DNA of 32,842 bases from an uncultured Clostridia bacterium (GCA_947627555.1 CANQWL010000005.1:1-32842); one strand, 5' to 3'. Shown: positions 1-9,060, counted from the stretch's first letter. The notes: generated by a model from the letters alone, not told the origin. Numbers and translations: made by a program.

Positions 1-112
1 TCTTTAGCTGTTGTATAGACATATAGGTACTAAATGACATAATAAGAAAAATTACTATTGATAAAACAATATTTACTATTGTTTTATCAATATTTAAGTT
101 CCGTTGTTTCAT
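1..112 (-). CDS. N-terminal fragment of an unidentified membrane-anchored protein
   Basis: Leftward gene cut by the window edge; only the first 37 codons are visible. The start is the ATG at 112-110, with an AAGGAGG site at 127-121, 8 bases upstream. The fragment has a short polar N-terminus (MKQRNLNIDK) followed by one hydrophobic segment (about residues 12-27), so it is probably an N-terminal membrane anchor or uncleaved signal. An in-frame ATG further upstream (165-163) overlaps the promoter -10 region and is unlikely to be used. Codon 4 (103-101) is CGG read in the normal frame. A +1 shift there would hit TAA after one further codon, so this is the one CGG in the window that does not fit the CGG-skipping pattern seen elsewhere. 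Family not recognised. Confidence 0.6.
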   Translation of the reverse strand, partial: MKQRNLNIDKTIVNIVLSIVIFLIMSFSTYMSIQQLK

Positions 113-164
113 TTTAGATTCCTCCTTTTTGGAATTTTCTGCAAATGTCTTAGTTACAGAATGC

Positions 165-193
165 ATTTTATCATATTTACATAAAAAAGTCAA
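165..193 (-). promoter_or_regulatory. Sigma-A promoter of the leftward gene
   Basis: On the minus strand TTGACT (193-188) and TAAAAT (170-165) are separated by exactly 17 bases, about 50 bases before the start at 112. It is divergent from the SCIFF promoter, so 112-306 is a divergent promoter region. Confidence 0.55.
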
Positions 194-214
194 TAATAGT
201 ATATTAGAGAATAA

Positions 215-243
215 TTGACATAGTTTTTTAAATATAGTATCAT
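215..243 (+). promoter_or_regulatory. Sigma-A promoter of the SCIFF gene
   Basis: A perfect TTGACA -35 (215-220), 17-base spacer and TATCAT -10 (238-243, one mismatch). It lies about 60 bases before the SCIFF start codon. Confidence 0.7.
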
Positions 244-306
244 TAAAAAGTAACACGAAATATAGTATTCAGCTACTAATTGTAGCAGAAAGGAACAGGT
301 GAGGAT

Positions 307-447
307 ATGAAAACTCGCATTCAGACCATTACTAAAAAGAAATTGCAGGAGACCTTAAAAAAAGGTGGATGTGGGGAATGCCAAACCTCTTGCCAAAGTG
401 CTTGCAAAACTTCTTGCACAGTAGGAAATCAAAAGTGTGAGAAATAA
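307..447 (+). CDS. scfA: SCIFF ranthipeptide precursor (six cysteines in forty-five residues)
   Basis: A 46-residue peptide. The C-terminal half has six cysteines at residues 22, 25, 29, 33, 37 and 44, within GGCGECQTSCQSACKTSC and VGNQKCEK, which matches the near-invariant SCIFF core of Clostridia. The basic N-terminus (residues 1-19) is the leader. In known SCIFF systems a radical SAM maturase (ScfB) forms sulfur-to-alpha-carbon thioether crosslinks in this precursor; the biological role of the product is uncertain. The start at 307 follows AGGTGAGG at 297-304; that site is very close to the ATG but no other start fits. A strong promoter lies upstream and a hairpin terminator follows. The maturase gene normally sits directly downstream; here it does not, and nothing like it is in the window. 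Family assignment is near certain. Confidence 0.95.
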   Translation: MKTRIQTITKKKLQETLKKGGCGECQTSCQSACKTSCTVGNQKCEK

Positions 448-464
448 GCCAGGGCAAAAAAGGA

Positions 465-496
465 TGAGACAATGGGGACAGTCTTCAATTGTCTCA
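465..496 (+). repeat. 32-base hairpin element, copy 1 (probable SCIFF terminator)
   Basis: TGAGACAAT at 465-473 pairs with ATTGTCTCA at 488-496, and the interior GGGGAC/GTCTTC can also pair with G-U wobbles. A T-rich run follows, so it can end SCIFF transcription. It belongs to a dispersed family also found at 545-576, 28094-28125 and 29998-30029. Confidence 0.8.
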
Positions 497-513
497 TTCT
501 TTTTGTTATTTTT

Positions 514-520
514 TGTCGAA
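514..520 (+). promoter_or_regulatory. Spo0A box (0A box)
   Basis: TGTCGAA, in TTTTTTGTCGAAT, is a perfect match to the core binding site of the sporulation master regulator Spo0A. It lies 177 bases upstream of the start of the dockerin glucosaminidase. The same box stands 177 bases before each GLUG gene start. Binding is inferred. Confidence 0.55.
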
Positions 521-544
521 TAATTAATAATTATGAATTAAAAA

Positions 545-576
545 TGAGACAATTGAAGACTGTCCCCATTGTCTCA
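545..576 (-). repeat. 32-base hairpin element, exact inverted copy of 465-496
   Basis: This block is the exact reverse complement of 465-496, with a 48-base spacer between them. The pair could fold into one long 32-bp stem, or each arm could fold alone. This resembles REP/MITE-like small repeats. Confidence 0.85.
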
Positions 577-597
577 ACAAAAAAATGACTAAATTTG

Positions 598-626
598 TTG
601 ACTAAAAAAAGTGGTAATGATATAAT
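598..626 (+). promoter_or_regulatory. Sigma-A promoter of the glucosaminidase operon
   Basis: TTGACT (598-603), 17-base spacer, perfect TATAAT (621-626). It lies about 70 bases before the start at 697 and downstream of the Spo0A box. Confidence 0.75.
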
Positions 627-696
627 AAACTCGAAAAATAAGACATAAGTAAAAATAAAAATAGATAAACGAAAGAATTGTTTGGAGGAAAAACAT

Positions 697-2376
697 ATGG
701 AAAAAATAAAGAAAATTTTATTTCTAATAATTATTTTCACAATAATTTCATATAGTTTGCTAGGATTAATTAATTATACTACTTATGCAGCAGTAACTCA
801 AACTATTAGTTCAGATATCAATGGAATTAATGATAGTCTATATCCAGGAATTAAAGAAAGAATTAATGCTTTAAAGGCAAAATATCCTAATTGGAATTTC
901 AAAATTTTATATACAAATTTAGATTGGAATGATGTTATTTTAAATGAATATGTAGGACATAATTCAGGACCAAGAAACATGATACAAGCAACATCAGATT
1001 ATCAAGGAGCATGGATTTGTCCAGCATGTAACTATCAAAATGGAAGCTGGCGTTGTGCTTCGCAAGATGCAATAAAATATATGATGGATCCTCGTAATTC
1101 ATTAAATGCTTCTGATATTTTCCAATTTGAGGAGTTAACAAACAATGGATATGATATTAATGTTATTAATTCTATGATTAATGGAACTTTTTTACAAGGA
1201 CAAGCAAATATTATAGTCAATTCTGCTAATGCTTCAGGAATTAATCCATATTATATTATAGCTAGATTAATTCAGGAACAAACTAGAAATGGATCACCTT
1301 TAAGTGATGGTTCTAGAGGATATTATAATCCATTTAATATACAAGCAACTGGAAATACAGACCCAGAAGTTATAACAAATGGAATAAATTATGCAAAAAC
1401 AAAAGGATGGGATACATTAGAAAAAGGAATTACAGGAGGAATAAATTTCTTATCTAGTGAATATACAAAAAAAGGACAAAATACATTATATTTACAAAAA
1501 TTTGATGTAGAGAGTGCATCAAACGGATTATATTGGCATCAATATATGCAAAATTTAATGGCAGCACAAAGTGAAGGATCAACATTAAGAAAAACTTATG
1601 AAGGTATGAACTCAATAAGTTCTTCACATATATTTATAATACCAGTATATAAAAATATGCCATCATCTGCGTGCAGTAGGCCAAATGGTAGTAGTAGTCC
1701 AACAGTATCAGGAGATATTGTAAGAATAAATGTAACAGATGCTCTTAATTTAAGAAATGCACCAAATGGAACAGTTATAGGTACTTTATATAAAGATGAA
1801 ATTGTTACAAGAATAGAAAAGGCAACTGCTAGAAATGGAAAGACATATTGGGATAAAGTTAGAAAATCTGATGGTACAGAGGGCTATGTAGCAAGAGAGA
1901 CAGATATAGATGAAGCTAATTATAAATTATATTTAGTACCAATAAATGAAGAAAATAATTCAAGTTCATCAAATTCAACATTAAATGATGTTAATACAGC
2001 AAATATCAAAATAACAAATTCAAATAAAGAAATCACAGTTAGTCCAAATGTAACTGTGCAAGATATAATTAATATTGTTGGTAGTGTAAGTGTTAAAGAT
2101 GTTAATGGAAATGCTATATCAGCTTCTAATAAAATAGGTACAGGAGCAAAAATAAATAATATGTATGTGGTAATAAAAAAAGGAGACGCAAATGGAGATG
2201 GAAATGTAAATTCAGGAGATTTATTAGGAGTGCAAAAGCATTTACTAGGAGTGAAAAATTTGCTAAATACAGCTTACGGAGCAGGTGCTGATTTAACTAA
2301 AGATGGAAATATAAATTCTGCTGATTTATTAAAAATTCAAAAGTATTTATTAGGGGTATCTAGTATAGAGATATAA
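697..2376 (+). CDS. Secreted beta-N-acetylglucosaminidase with SH3 and type I dockerin domains
   Basis: A 559-residue exported peptidoglycan hydrolase. Residues 1-32 form a basic then hydrophobic signal peptide ending near TTYAAV. About residues 45-330 match the LytD-type glucosaminidase family (YPNWNFKILYTNLDWNDVI; GINPYYIIARLIQEQ with the probable catalytic Glu; GYYNPFNIQATG). About 345-415 is a bacterial SH3 domain (LNLRNAPNGTVIGTLY ... GTEGYVARE). The C-terminus (about 490-559) has two calcium-loop repeats, GDANGDGNVNSGDLLGVQKH and ADLTKDGNINSADLLKIQKY, which together make a type I dockerin. The start at 697 was chosen because GGAGG (684-688) lies 8 bases upstream; the TTG at 682 overlaps that site. 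The gene is followed after 15 bases by a membrane-anchored Ig/cadherin-like protein, probably in the same operon. The dockerin suggests attachment to a cohesin-bearing or similar partner. Confidence 0.88.
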   Translation: MEKIKKILFLIIIFTIISYSLLGLINYTTYAAVTQTISSDINGINDSLYPGIKERINALKAKYPNWNFKILYTNLDWNDVILNEYVGHNSGPRNMIQATSDYQGAWICPACNYQNGSWRCASQDAIKYMMDPRNSLNASDIFQFEELTNNGYDINVINSMINGTFLQGQANIIVNSANASGINPYYIIARLIQEQTRNGSPLSDGSRGYYNPFNIQATGNTDPEVITNGINYAKTKGWDTLEKGITGGINFLSSEYTKKGQNTLYLQKFDVESASNGLYWHQYMQNLMAAQSEGSTLRKTYEGMNSISSSHIFIIPVYKNMPSSACSRPNGSSSPTVSGDIVRINVTDALNLRNAPNGTVIGTLYKDEIVTRIEKATARNGKTYWDKVRKSDGTEGYVARETDIDEANYKLYLVPINEENNSSSSNSTLNDVNTANIKITNSNKEITVSPNVTVQDIINIVGSVSVKDVNGNAISASNKIGTGAKINNMYVVIKKGDANGDGNVNSGDLLGVQKHLLGVKNLLNTAYGAGADLTKDGNINSADLLKIQKYLLGVSSIEI

Positions 2377-2391
2377 GAAAGGAGAAATAGA

Positions 2392-3855
2392 ATGTTAAAA
2401 AATAAGATAAAAATAGTAGGTTTAACAATTATAGCGTTTTTTATATTTATTTTATTAGATATTAATAATGTTGATGCAGCAAGTGCTAATATATCAACAA
2501 AGACATCTGTAAATAAAGGAGAAAGTGTAACAGTTACTGCAACTGTTAGTGCTGGAGCTTGGAACTTAACTTTATCTGGAGCAGGACAATCTGTAAAATT
2601 GGTTGGACAAACTAGTACAACAGCAAATGCTTCAGACTCTAAAAGCATAACTTTTACAGCAAATCAAAATACTACTTTTACATTAACAGGTGATATAACA
2701 GATTTTGATACAGATGTAACTACCAATGTTTCAAAATCTGCAGTAATTAATGTGAGCCAAGCAGCAAGTGATACATCTACAACTCCAAATAATAGTGGAG
2801 CCACCAATCAAGAAACAAACAAAAAATCAAGCAATGCAAACTTAAGTAATTTAGGAATAAGACCAAATGATTTTACAGGATTTAAAGCAGCAACAACATC
2901 ATACAATGTAACAGTTCCATCAAATGTGCAAGAAATAGAAGTATATGCTACAGCACAAGACTCAAAAGCAAAAATATCAGGAACCGGAAAAAAACAATTG
3001 CAAGAAGGACAGAATGCAATAGCAGTAGTAGTAACGGCAGAAGATGGAACAAAAAAAACATATACTATTAATGTAACTAAAAGTGGAGAAACAGAAGATC
3101 CAGAGAAGGAAGAAGAAGTATCAAAAGGATTATCAGAACTAAAAATTGGAGATTTAGAATTAACCCCAGAATTTAAAACAGATGTATATGAATATACTAT
3201 TAAGTATGTAGGAACAGAGACATCTTTAGATATTAATGCAATTGCTACAGATAAGGACTATATAGTAGATATTACGGGAAATGAAAATTTGCAAGAAGGT
3301 GAAAATATTATCACAATATTAGTATCTGATGCTGAAGAAAATAATGTAGCAACATACCAAATAAAAGTTGATAAAAGTTTAACAGAAGAAGTTGCAATAC
3401 AAGCAGAAAATCAGAATGTGAGAAATGGACAAAAACAAAATAGAATTATAATAATAGGAGTTATTATATTAGTAGGTATTATTGCAATTATAATTTATAT
3501 AATTATTAGACGTAAAAGAAACAACAATTGGGAAGAAGAAGATTATTCAATGCCATATTCTGATGAAGAAGAATATGATAATGAAGATTATAATTATGAA
3601 GAATATGAGAACCAAGATAATAGTATAGAAGAACATCAAAGTGATAACTTAGAAGAAGAGTATGATGAGCAAAATAATAATATAGAAGAATATAATAACC
3701 AAGATGATAATAATGAAGAATATAATAATCAAAGCGATAAAGAAGCTTTAAAAGAAAAATTTTTAAATAATTATAACTCTAATAATAACGAATATGAAGA
3801 TTGGGAAGAAGATATACCAAAGAGAAAAAGACATAAAGGAAAAAGATTTAAGTAA
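2392..3855 (+). CDS. Membrane-anchored surface protein with Ig-like and two cadherin-like domains
   Basis: A 487-residue protein. A hydrophobic signal (about 8-26) is followed by a Thr/Ser-rich beta-sandwich domain (about 30-120, Ig-like, loosely reminiscent of cohesin-type folds). Two cadherin-like beta-sandwich repeats follow at about 143-232 (NLSNLGIRPNDFTGF ... YTINVTKSG) and 240-330 (LSELKIGDLELTPEF ... YQIKVDKS). One transmembrane helix at about 348-368 (IIIIGVIILVGIIAIIIYI) is followed by RRKR. A long tail of Glu/Asn/Asp/Tyr repeats (EEYNNQDDNNEEYNNQ) ends in a basic KRKRHKGKRFK. By the positive-inside rule the acidic tail is cytoplasmic. The site AAAGGAG lies just before the ATG. It is the second gene after the dockerin glucosaminidase, so a role as its surface receptor is possible but unproven; no clear cohesin signature is visible. 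Confidence 0.8.
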   Translation: MLKNKIKIVGLTIIAFFIFILLDINNVDAASANISTKTSVNKGESVTVTATVSAGAWNLTLSGAGQSVKLVGQTSTTANASDSKSITFTANQNTTFTLTGDITDFDTDVTTNVSKSAVINVSQAASDTSTTPNNSGATNQETNKKSSNANLSNLGIRPNDFTGFKAATTSYNVTVPSNVQEIEVYATAQDSKAKISGTGKKQLQEGQNAIAVVVTAEDGTKKTYTINVTKSGETEDPEKEEEVSKGLSELKIGDLELTPEFKTDVYEYTIKYVGTETSLDINAIATDKDYIVDITGNENLQEGENIITILVSDAEENNVATYQIKVDKSLTEEVAIQAENQNVRNGQKQNRIIIIGVIILVGIIAIIIYIIIRRKRNNNWEEEDYSMPYSDEEEYDNEDYNYEEYENQDNSIEEHQSDNLEEEYDEQNNNIEEYNNQDDNNEEYNNQSDKEALKEKFLNNYNSNNNEYEDWEEDIPKRKRHKGKRFK

Positions 3856-3880
3856 AATAAAAATATATTATTCATATAAA

Positions 3881-3914
3881 AAAAGGAACTCAAAAATATT
3901 AGGAGTTCCTTTTT
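3881..3914 (+). terminator. Bidirectional terminator
   Basis: GGAACTC (3885-3891) pairs with GAGTTCC (3903-3909), flanked by A-run and T-run, between two convergent genes. It can serve both the 2392-3855 gene and the leftward 3941-4057 gene. Confidence 0.8.
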
Positions 3915-3940
3915 GCTATTATGCTATGTTAATAAAGGGA

Positions 3941-4057
3941 TTAGCAACAACCTCCTCTATTACCACCACAACAACAACAGATTAATAAGATAAGGATTAT
4001 AATCCAGCAACAATCATCGCCAAATCCGAATCCGCCACATCCTCTATTCTCTGGCAT
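3941..4057 (-). CDS. 38-residue high-cysteine hydrophobic small protein
   Basis: Leftward small gene. The product begins MPENRGCGGFGFGDDCCWII, continues with a short hydrophobic ILILLI stretch, and ends CCCCGGNRGGCC. It has nine cysteines in 38 residues. A Gly-rich head, a WII-LL hydrophobic core and a CCCC cluster are typical of a family of tiny Cys-rich proteins in Clostridia that databases label chorion-class high-cysteine proteins; their function is unknown. The ATG at 4057 has a purine-rich AAGGGGG site at 4072-4066. A shared terminator lies just downstream at 3881-3914. Upstream on the minus strand, CATATGATA resembles a late sporulation sigma (SigK-like) -10, so expression during sporulation is possible but weakly supported. 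Confidence 0.75.
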   Translation of the reverse strand: MPENRGCGGFGFGDDCCWIIILILLICCCCGGNRGGCC

Positions 4058-4236
4058 AGTCTAGACCCCCTTCCGTTTAAGAAATATGTTTCTCTTTTGT
4101 TGTTTCATTTGTATGGTATATCATATGAAAAAAATAAAAATGTGTTACAATTTAAAAATAAATATAAGACTATTTGTATTGAACTTTAAAAATAAAAAAT
4201 TATTTATTCTGTTCGCTTTTTTATTAAAAGAAAATG

Positions 4237-4245
4237 TGATACAAT
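4237..4245 (+). promoter_or_regulatory. Extended -10 promoter of polC
   Basis: TGA-TACAAT (4237-4245) gives an extended -10 about 28 bases before the polC start, with GAAGGAG between. A near copy (TGTGTTACAATTT) lies at 4141-4153, so tandem promoters are possible. No good -35 is visible. Confidence 0.45.
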
Positions 4246-4272
4246 TTTAAACACAGAAGGAGAGAATAAAGG

Positions 4273-7200
4273 ATGTCTGATAAATCAAAAAAAGTAGGAG
4301 AAATATTTAGTGATTATAAAACAAGTTCAAATATAAAATATGCAGAAATAACAGCTTTAAACGTAGTAAAAAAGAATAATACACTACAAGTAAAGCTTTA
4401 TTCTGATGAATATATAGAAATAAAAGAAATATGGTATTTTGAAAAATTTTTAAAAGAAAGATTTAGATTTGAACATATAGATATACAAATAAATTATCAC
4501 GAAAAAGTAGAACATAAAGGAATTACTGAAGAATGGAAAAATATAATAGCATATATGGCCCATAAATACCCATTAACAAAGCCAATGTTATTATTAAAAA
4601 GTGATATAGAAGTAAAAGAAAAACAAATTTTAGTTAAAATGCATATTAAAGGTGCAGATTTCCTAAAGGCAAAAAAGACAGATATTGAATTAGCAAATGT
4701 ATTAAAAAACTTATTTGGAAAAGAATATAAAATTGAACTAATAGAAGAAATATCAAAAGAAGAAATTCAAAAAATTAAAGATAATTTAAAAAAAGAAGAA
4801 GAGCAAATTATTGCAAAAATAGAAGAAAATAATCACTTTAAACAAATACAAGAGATGCAAGTTCCAGAATATAATGATGCTAACTATATGCCACCAACAG
4901 ACCTAGAAGGATATATACCACCAATAGACCGGTGAATATAATGACAATACATTAGTTGAACATGATGAAACAGAAATAAAAGAGTATATTATGGGAAAAC
5001 CATCAAAAGCGAAAGAAAATCTTATAAAAATAAAAGACATTAGTGCAGATGTTGGTAGAGTTACATTAGAAGGAAGAATAGTAACAGTAGAAGTACGAGA
5101 AACAAAATCAGGAAAAGGAATGATTATATTAGAATTATATGATGGGACAGGTATAATTACATGTAAGTCATTTGCAAAAGATTTATCAGAAGGGGAAAGT
5201 ATTGTAGAAAAAATAAAAAACGCACAAGCAATAAAATTAATTGGAAAAGCAGGGTTAGATACTTATGCAGGAGATGTAACAGTAATAGCAAATACAATTA
5301 TAGAAACAAATGCAGAAGTACCAGAATTACCAAAGGAAGATGAAATCGAAGATACTCCATTAATTTTAGGAGCTTCACAAAACATTACAGAACCAGTAGT
5401 TAAAATACAAGATTTAGGAGTTGAGGATGGAAAGGTAGCATTACAAGGAGAGGTATTGTATTCAGAAGACAGAACGCTAAAATCAGGAAAAACTTTATTT
5501 AGTTTTGACTTATATGATGGAACAAGTACAATTACATGTAAAGCATTTTTAGAGAAAGATAAAGCAAAAAAAATAATGAAAAGAATCCAAAAGTCAAAAG
5601 GAATTAAGTTATCAGGAACGGCGCAAATGGATACATTTTCAAATGAATTGACAGTAATGGCAAATACAATAATAGAAACAGAAGGAATTAAAAAACAAAC
5701 TAGACAAGACAATAGCGAAGTAAAAAGAGTAGAATTACATATGCATACACAAATGAGCCAAATGGATGCTATGACATCAGCAACTGATTTAATAAAAAGA
5801 GCAATGAAATGGGGAATGAAATCAATTGCAATTACAGACCATGGTGTAGTACAAGCATTCCCTGAAGCACATAAATTATTAGGTTATGATAATCCAGATA
5901 TGAAAGTAATTTATGGAGTAGAAGCCTATTTAGCACCAGATAAAAATGCAATTGTAACAAATGGAAAAAGCCAAGATATTGATACGACTTATTGCGTTTT
6001 AGACTTAGAAACGACAGGATTTTCAGCTACAACAGAAAAAATAACTGAAGTCGGAATTATGAAAGTAAAAGATGGAGAAGTAATAGATGAATTTAGTACA
6101 TTCGTAAATCCAGAAAAACATATACCACAAAGAGTATCAGAAGTAACTAATATAACTGATGAAATGGTTGCAGATGCAGAAACAATAGACAAAGTATTCC
6201 CTAAAATTTTAGAATTTATTGAAGGGTCTGTTTTAGTTGCTCATAATGCACCATTTGATATAGGATTTTTAAAACAAAATGCAAAAGCATTGGGATATGA
6301 ATTCGACTATACATATATTGATACTTTGAGTTTAGCAAAAGATTTATTTCCAGATTATAAAAAATATAAATTAGGGAAAATTGCAGAAAACTTAGGAATT
6401 AAAGTAGAAGTAGCACATCGTGCATTAGATGATGTTGATACAACAGTAAAAGTATTTCGTGTAATGATGGATATGTTGAAAAAACGAGGGGCTAAAAAAG
6501 TAGAAGATATTGAACAAGTAAGTAGTACAGAAGAAACAAGAAAAGAAGCATATAAAAAACTAAAAACATATCATGCCATCATTTTAGCTAAAAACTATGT
6601 AGGGTTAAGAAATTTATATAAATTAGTTTCTTATTCTCATTTAGATTATTTTTATCGTAAGCCAAGAATTTTAAAAAGTCTATATAAAAAATATTCAGAA
6701 GGACTTATGTTAGGTAGTGCTTGTGAAGCAGGAGAACTATATCAAGCAATTGAACTTGGTAGACCAGATGAAGAAATTGAAGAAATTGCAAATGATTATG
6801 ATTATTTAGAAATACAGCCAATAGGAAATAATCAGTTTTTAGTGCGTAATGAAATTGTAAAAGATGAAGAAGCTTTGCGTGATATTAATAGAAAAATTGT
6901 AGCACTTCGGAGAAAAGTTAAATAAACTAGTAGTTGCAACCTGTGATGTTCATTTTATGGATCCACAAGATGAAATATATAGAAGAATTTTAGAAGCAGG
7001 ACAAGGATACGAAGATGCAGACAATCAAGCACCATTATATTTAAGAACAACAGAAGAGATGCTTGAAGAATTTAGCTATTTAGGAGAAGAAAAGGCATAT
7101 GAAGTTGTTGTAACAAATACTAATAAGATTTCAGATATGTGTGATAGAATAAGTCCAATTTCGCCAGAAAAATGTCCACCACATATTCCAGGTTGTGAAC

Positions 7201-9060
7201 AAACAATTAAAGATATAGCTTATTCAAAAGCACATGAATTGTATGGGGACCCATTACCAGAAATAGTCCAAACAAGATTAGATAAAGAATTAGACTCTAT
7301 TATAAAAAATGGATTTTCAGTTATGTACATAATAGCACAGAAATTAGTATGGAAATCTAATGAAGATGGATATATAGTAGGTTCTAGAGGATCTGTTGGT
7401 TCATCTTTTGTTGCAAATATGACAGGAATTACAGAGGTAAATTCTTTACCTGCACATTATAGATGTCCTAATTGTAAATTTTCAGATTTCACAGATTACG
7501 GCTATAAAAACGGATTTGACTTACCAGATAAATTATGTCCAAAATGTGGACATAGTTTAGATAAAGATGGAATGGACATACCTTTTGAAACATTTTTAGG
7601 TTTTAATGGAGATAAAGAGCCTGATATAGACTTGAATTTTTCAGGAGAATATCAAGCAAAAGCACATAAATATACAGAAGTAATATTTGGAAAAGGGACA
7701 ACATTTAAAGCTGGAACAATAGGAACAATAGCAGATAAAACAGCTTATGGTTATGTAAAAAAATATTATGAAGAAAGAAATATTCCTATTAATAGAGCAG
7801 AAACACAAAGAATAGCTACTGGATGTACTGGAATAAAAAGAACAACAGGACAACACCCAGGGGGAATTATTGTTGTACCAAAAGGAAGAGAAATATATGA
7901 ATTTTGTCCAGTACAACACCCAGCAGATGATCCAAATTCAGATATCATAACTACACATTTTGACTATCACTCAATTGACCAAAACTTATTAAAGTTAGAC
8001 ATTTTAGGACATGATGATCCAACAATGATTCGTATGTTGCAAGACATTACAGGAAAAGACCCAACAAAAGTACCATTAGATGATAAAGAAACAATGTCAA
8101 TATTTAGTTCTACAGAAGCATTAGGTGTAACAAAAGAACAAATACACTCAGAGGTAGGAAGTTTTGGAGTACCAGAGTTTGGAACAAAATTTGTTAGAGG
8201 AATGTTAGTAGATACTAAGCCAAAAACATTTGATGAGTTAATTAGAATATCACGGACTATCACATGGTACTGATGTATGGCTTGGTAATGCACAAAGCCT
8301 TATAGAAGCAGGAACAGTAACCCTGCAAGATGCAATCTGTTGTCGTGATGATATTATGATTTATTTAATGAAAATGGGATTGCCACCAAATTCAGCATTT
8401 AAAATAATGGAAACAGTTCGTAAAGGAAAAGCATTAAAAGATCCAGCAAAATGGGAAGAATATAAGGCATTAATGAAAGAACATGATGTACCAGACTGGT
8501 ATATTAAATCTTGTGAAAAAATAAAATACATGTTTCCAAAAGCCCATGCAGCAGCATATGTAACAAATGCATTTAGAATAGCATGGTTTAAAGTACACGA
8601 ACCTTTAGCATATTATGCAGCATATTTTTCTATTAGAGCAGATGAATTTGATAGTGATTGTATGATTTTTGGAAAAGAAAAAGTTAAAAATAAAATGAAA
8701 GAAATTGATTTACAAGGAAATAATGCAACTGCAAAAGATAAAAATATGTATGCAATTCTAGAATTAGTACTAGAAATGTATGAAAGAGGATTTGAATTTT
8801 TGCCAATGGATTTATATAAATCTCATTCAACTAAATTTTTAGTAGAAGATGGGGCAATTAGACCACCACTAAATAGCATACCAGGACTTGGTACTGTTGC
8901 AGCAGTAGGAATAGAAAAAGCTAGAAATGAAGGAAAATTCATGTCTATCGATGATTTGAAAATTCGTTCTAAAGTGGGTAATTCTGTAACAGATTTATTA
9001 AAAAATTATGGTTGCTTGAAAGGTATGAGTCAAAGTAATCAGATGAGTTTGTTTGGATAA
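4273..9060 (+). CDS. polC: DNA polymerase III alpha subunit, PolC type, read through three CGG shift sites
   Basis: The replicative polymerase of low-GC Gram-positives. Four ORF pieces (4273-4935, 4991-6925, 6957-8273, 8356-9060) join into one 1594-residue PolC if a single C is skipped at 4930, 6908 and 8253. At each point the blocked frame has an in-frame CGG and the restored frame reads GGN, Gly. The second and third Gly fall in conserved PolC sequence (LGEKLNK and [16 protein letters not shown]). Domains: N-terminal region (1-215), two tandem OB folds (about 250-345 and 375-467; other PolC proteins have one), PHP domain ([26 protein letters not shown]), inserted DEDD 3'-5' exonuclease ([30 protein letters not shown]), zinc-binding CPNCK/CPKCG, polymerase catalytic [11 protein letters not shown], and a C-terminal helix-hairpin-helix/OB region ending NQMSLFG. 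A pseudogene is very unlikely because polC is essential in these bacteria. Confidence 0.9.
4930..4933 (+). other. CGGT recoding site 1 (polC)
   Basis: Frame in: ATA GAC CGG TGA, stop immediately after. Frame out after skipping C: ATA GAC GGT GAA TAT AAT, giving PPIDGEYND. It sits in the linker before the first OB fold. Confidence 0.75.
6908..6911 (+). other. CGGA recoding site 2 (polC)
   Basis: Frame in: GCA CTT CGG AGA, with TAA four codons after CGG. Frame out: GCA CTT GGA GAA AAG, giving [20 protein letters not shown]. This matches the conserved LGEKLNKPVVAT segment of PolC. Confidence 0.85.
8253..8256 (+). other. CGGA recoding site 3 (polC)
   Basis: Frame in: ATA TCA CGG ACT, with TGA after five more codons. 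Frame out: ATA TCA GGA CTA TCA, giving [17 protein letters not shown], one of the best conserved motifs in PolC. Confidence 0.88.

Noticed and set aside
3794..3985. 63-codon ORF after the surface protein
   Set aside because: It overlaps the surface gene in another frame and runs through the terminator.
4273..9060. polC as a decayed pseudogene or four separate genes
   Set aside because: The pieces tile one PolC exactly with conserved catalytic residues throughout, and later pieces lack ribosome sites and proper starts.
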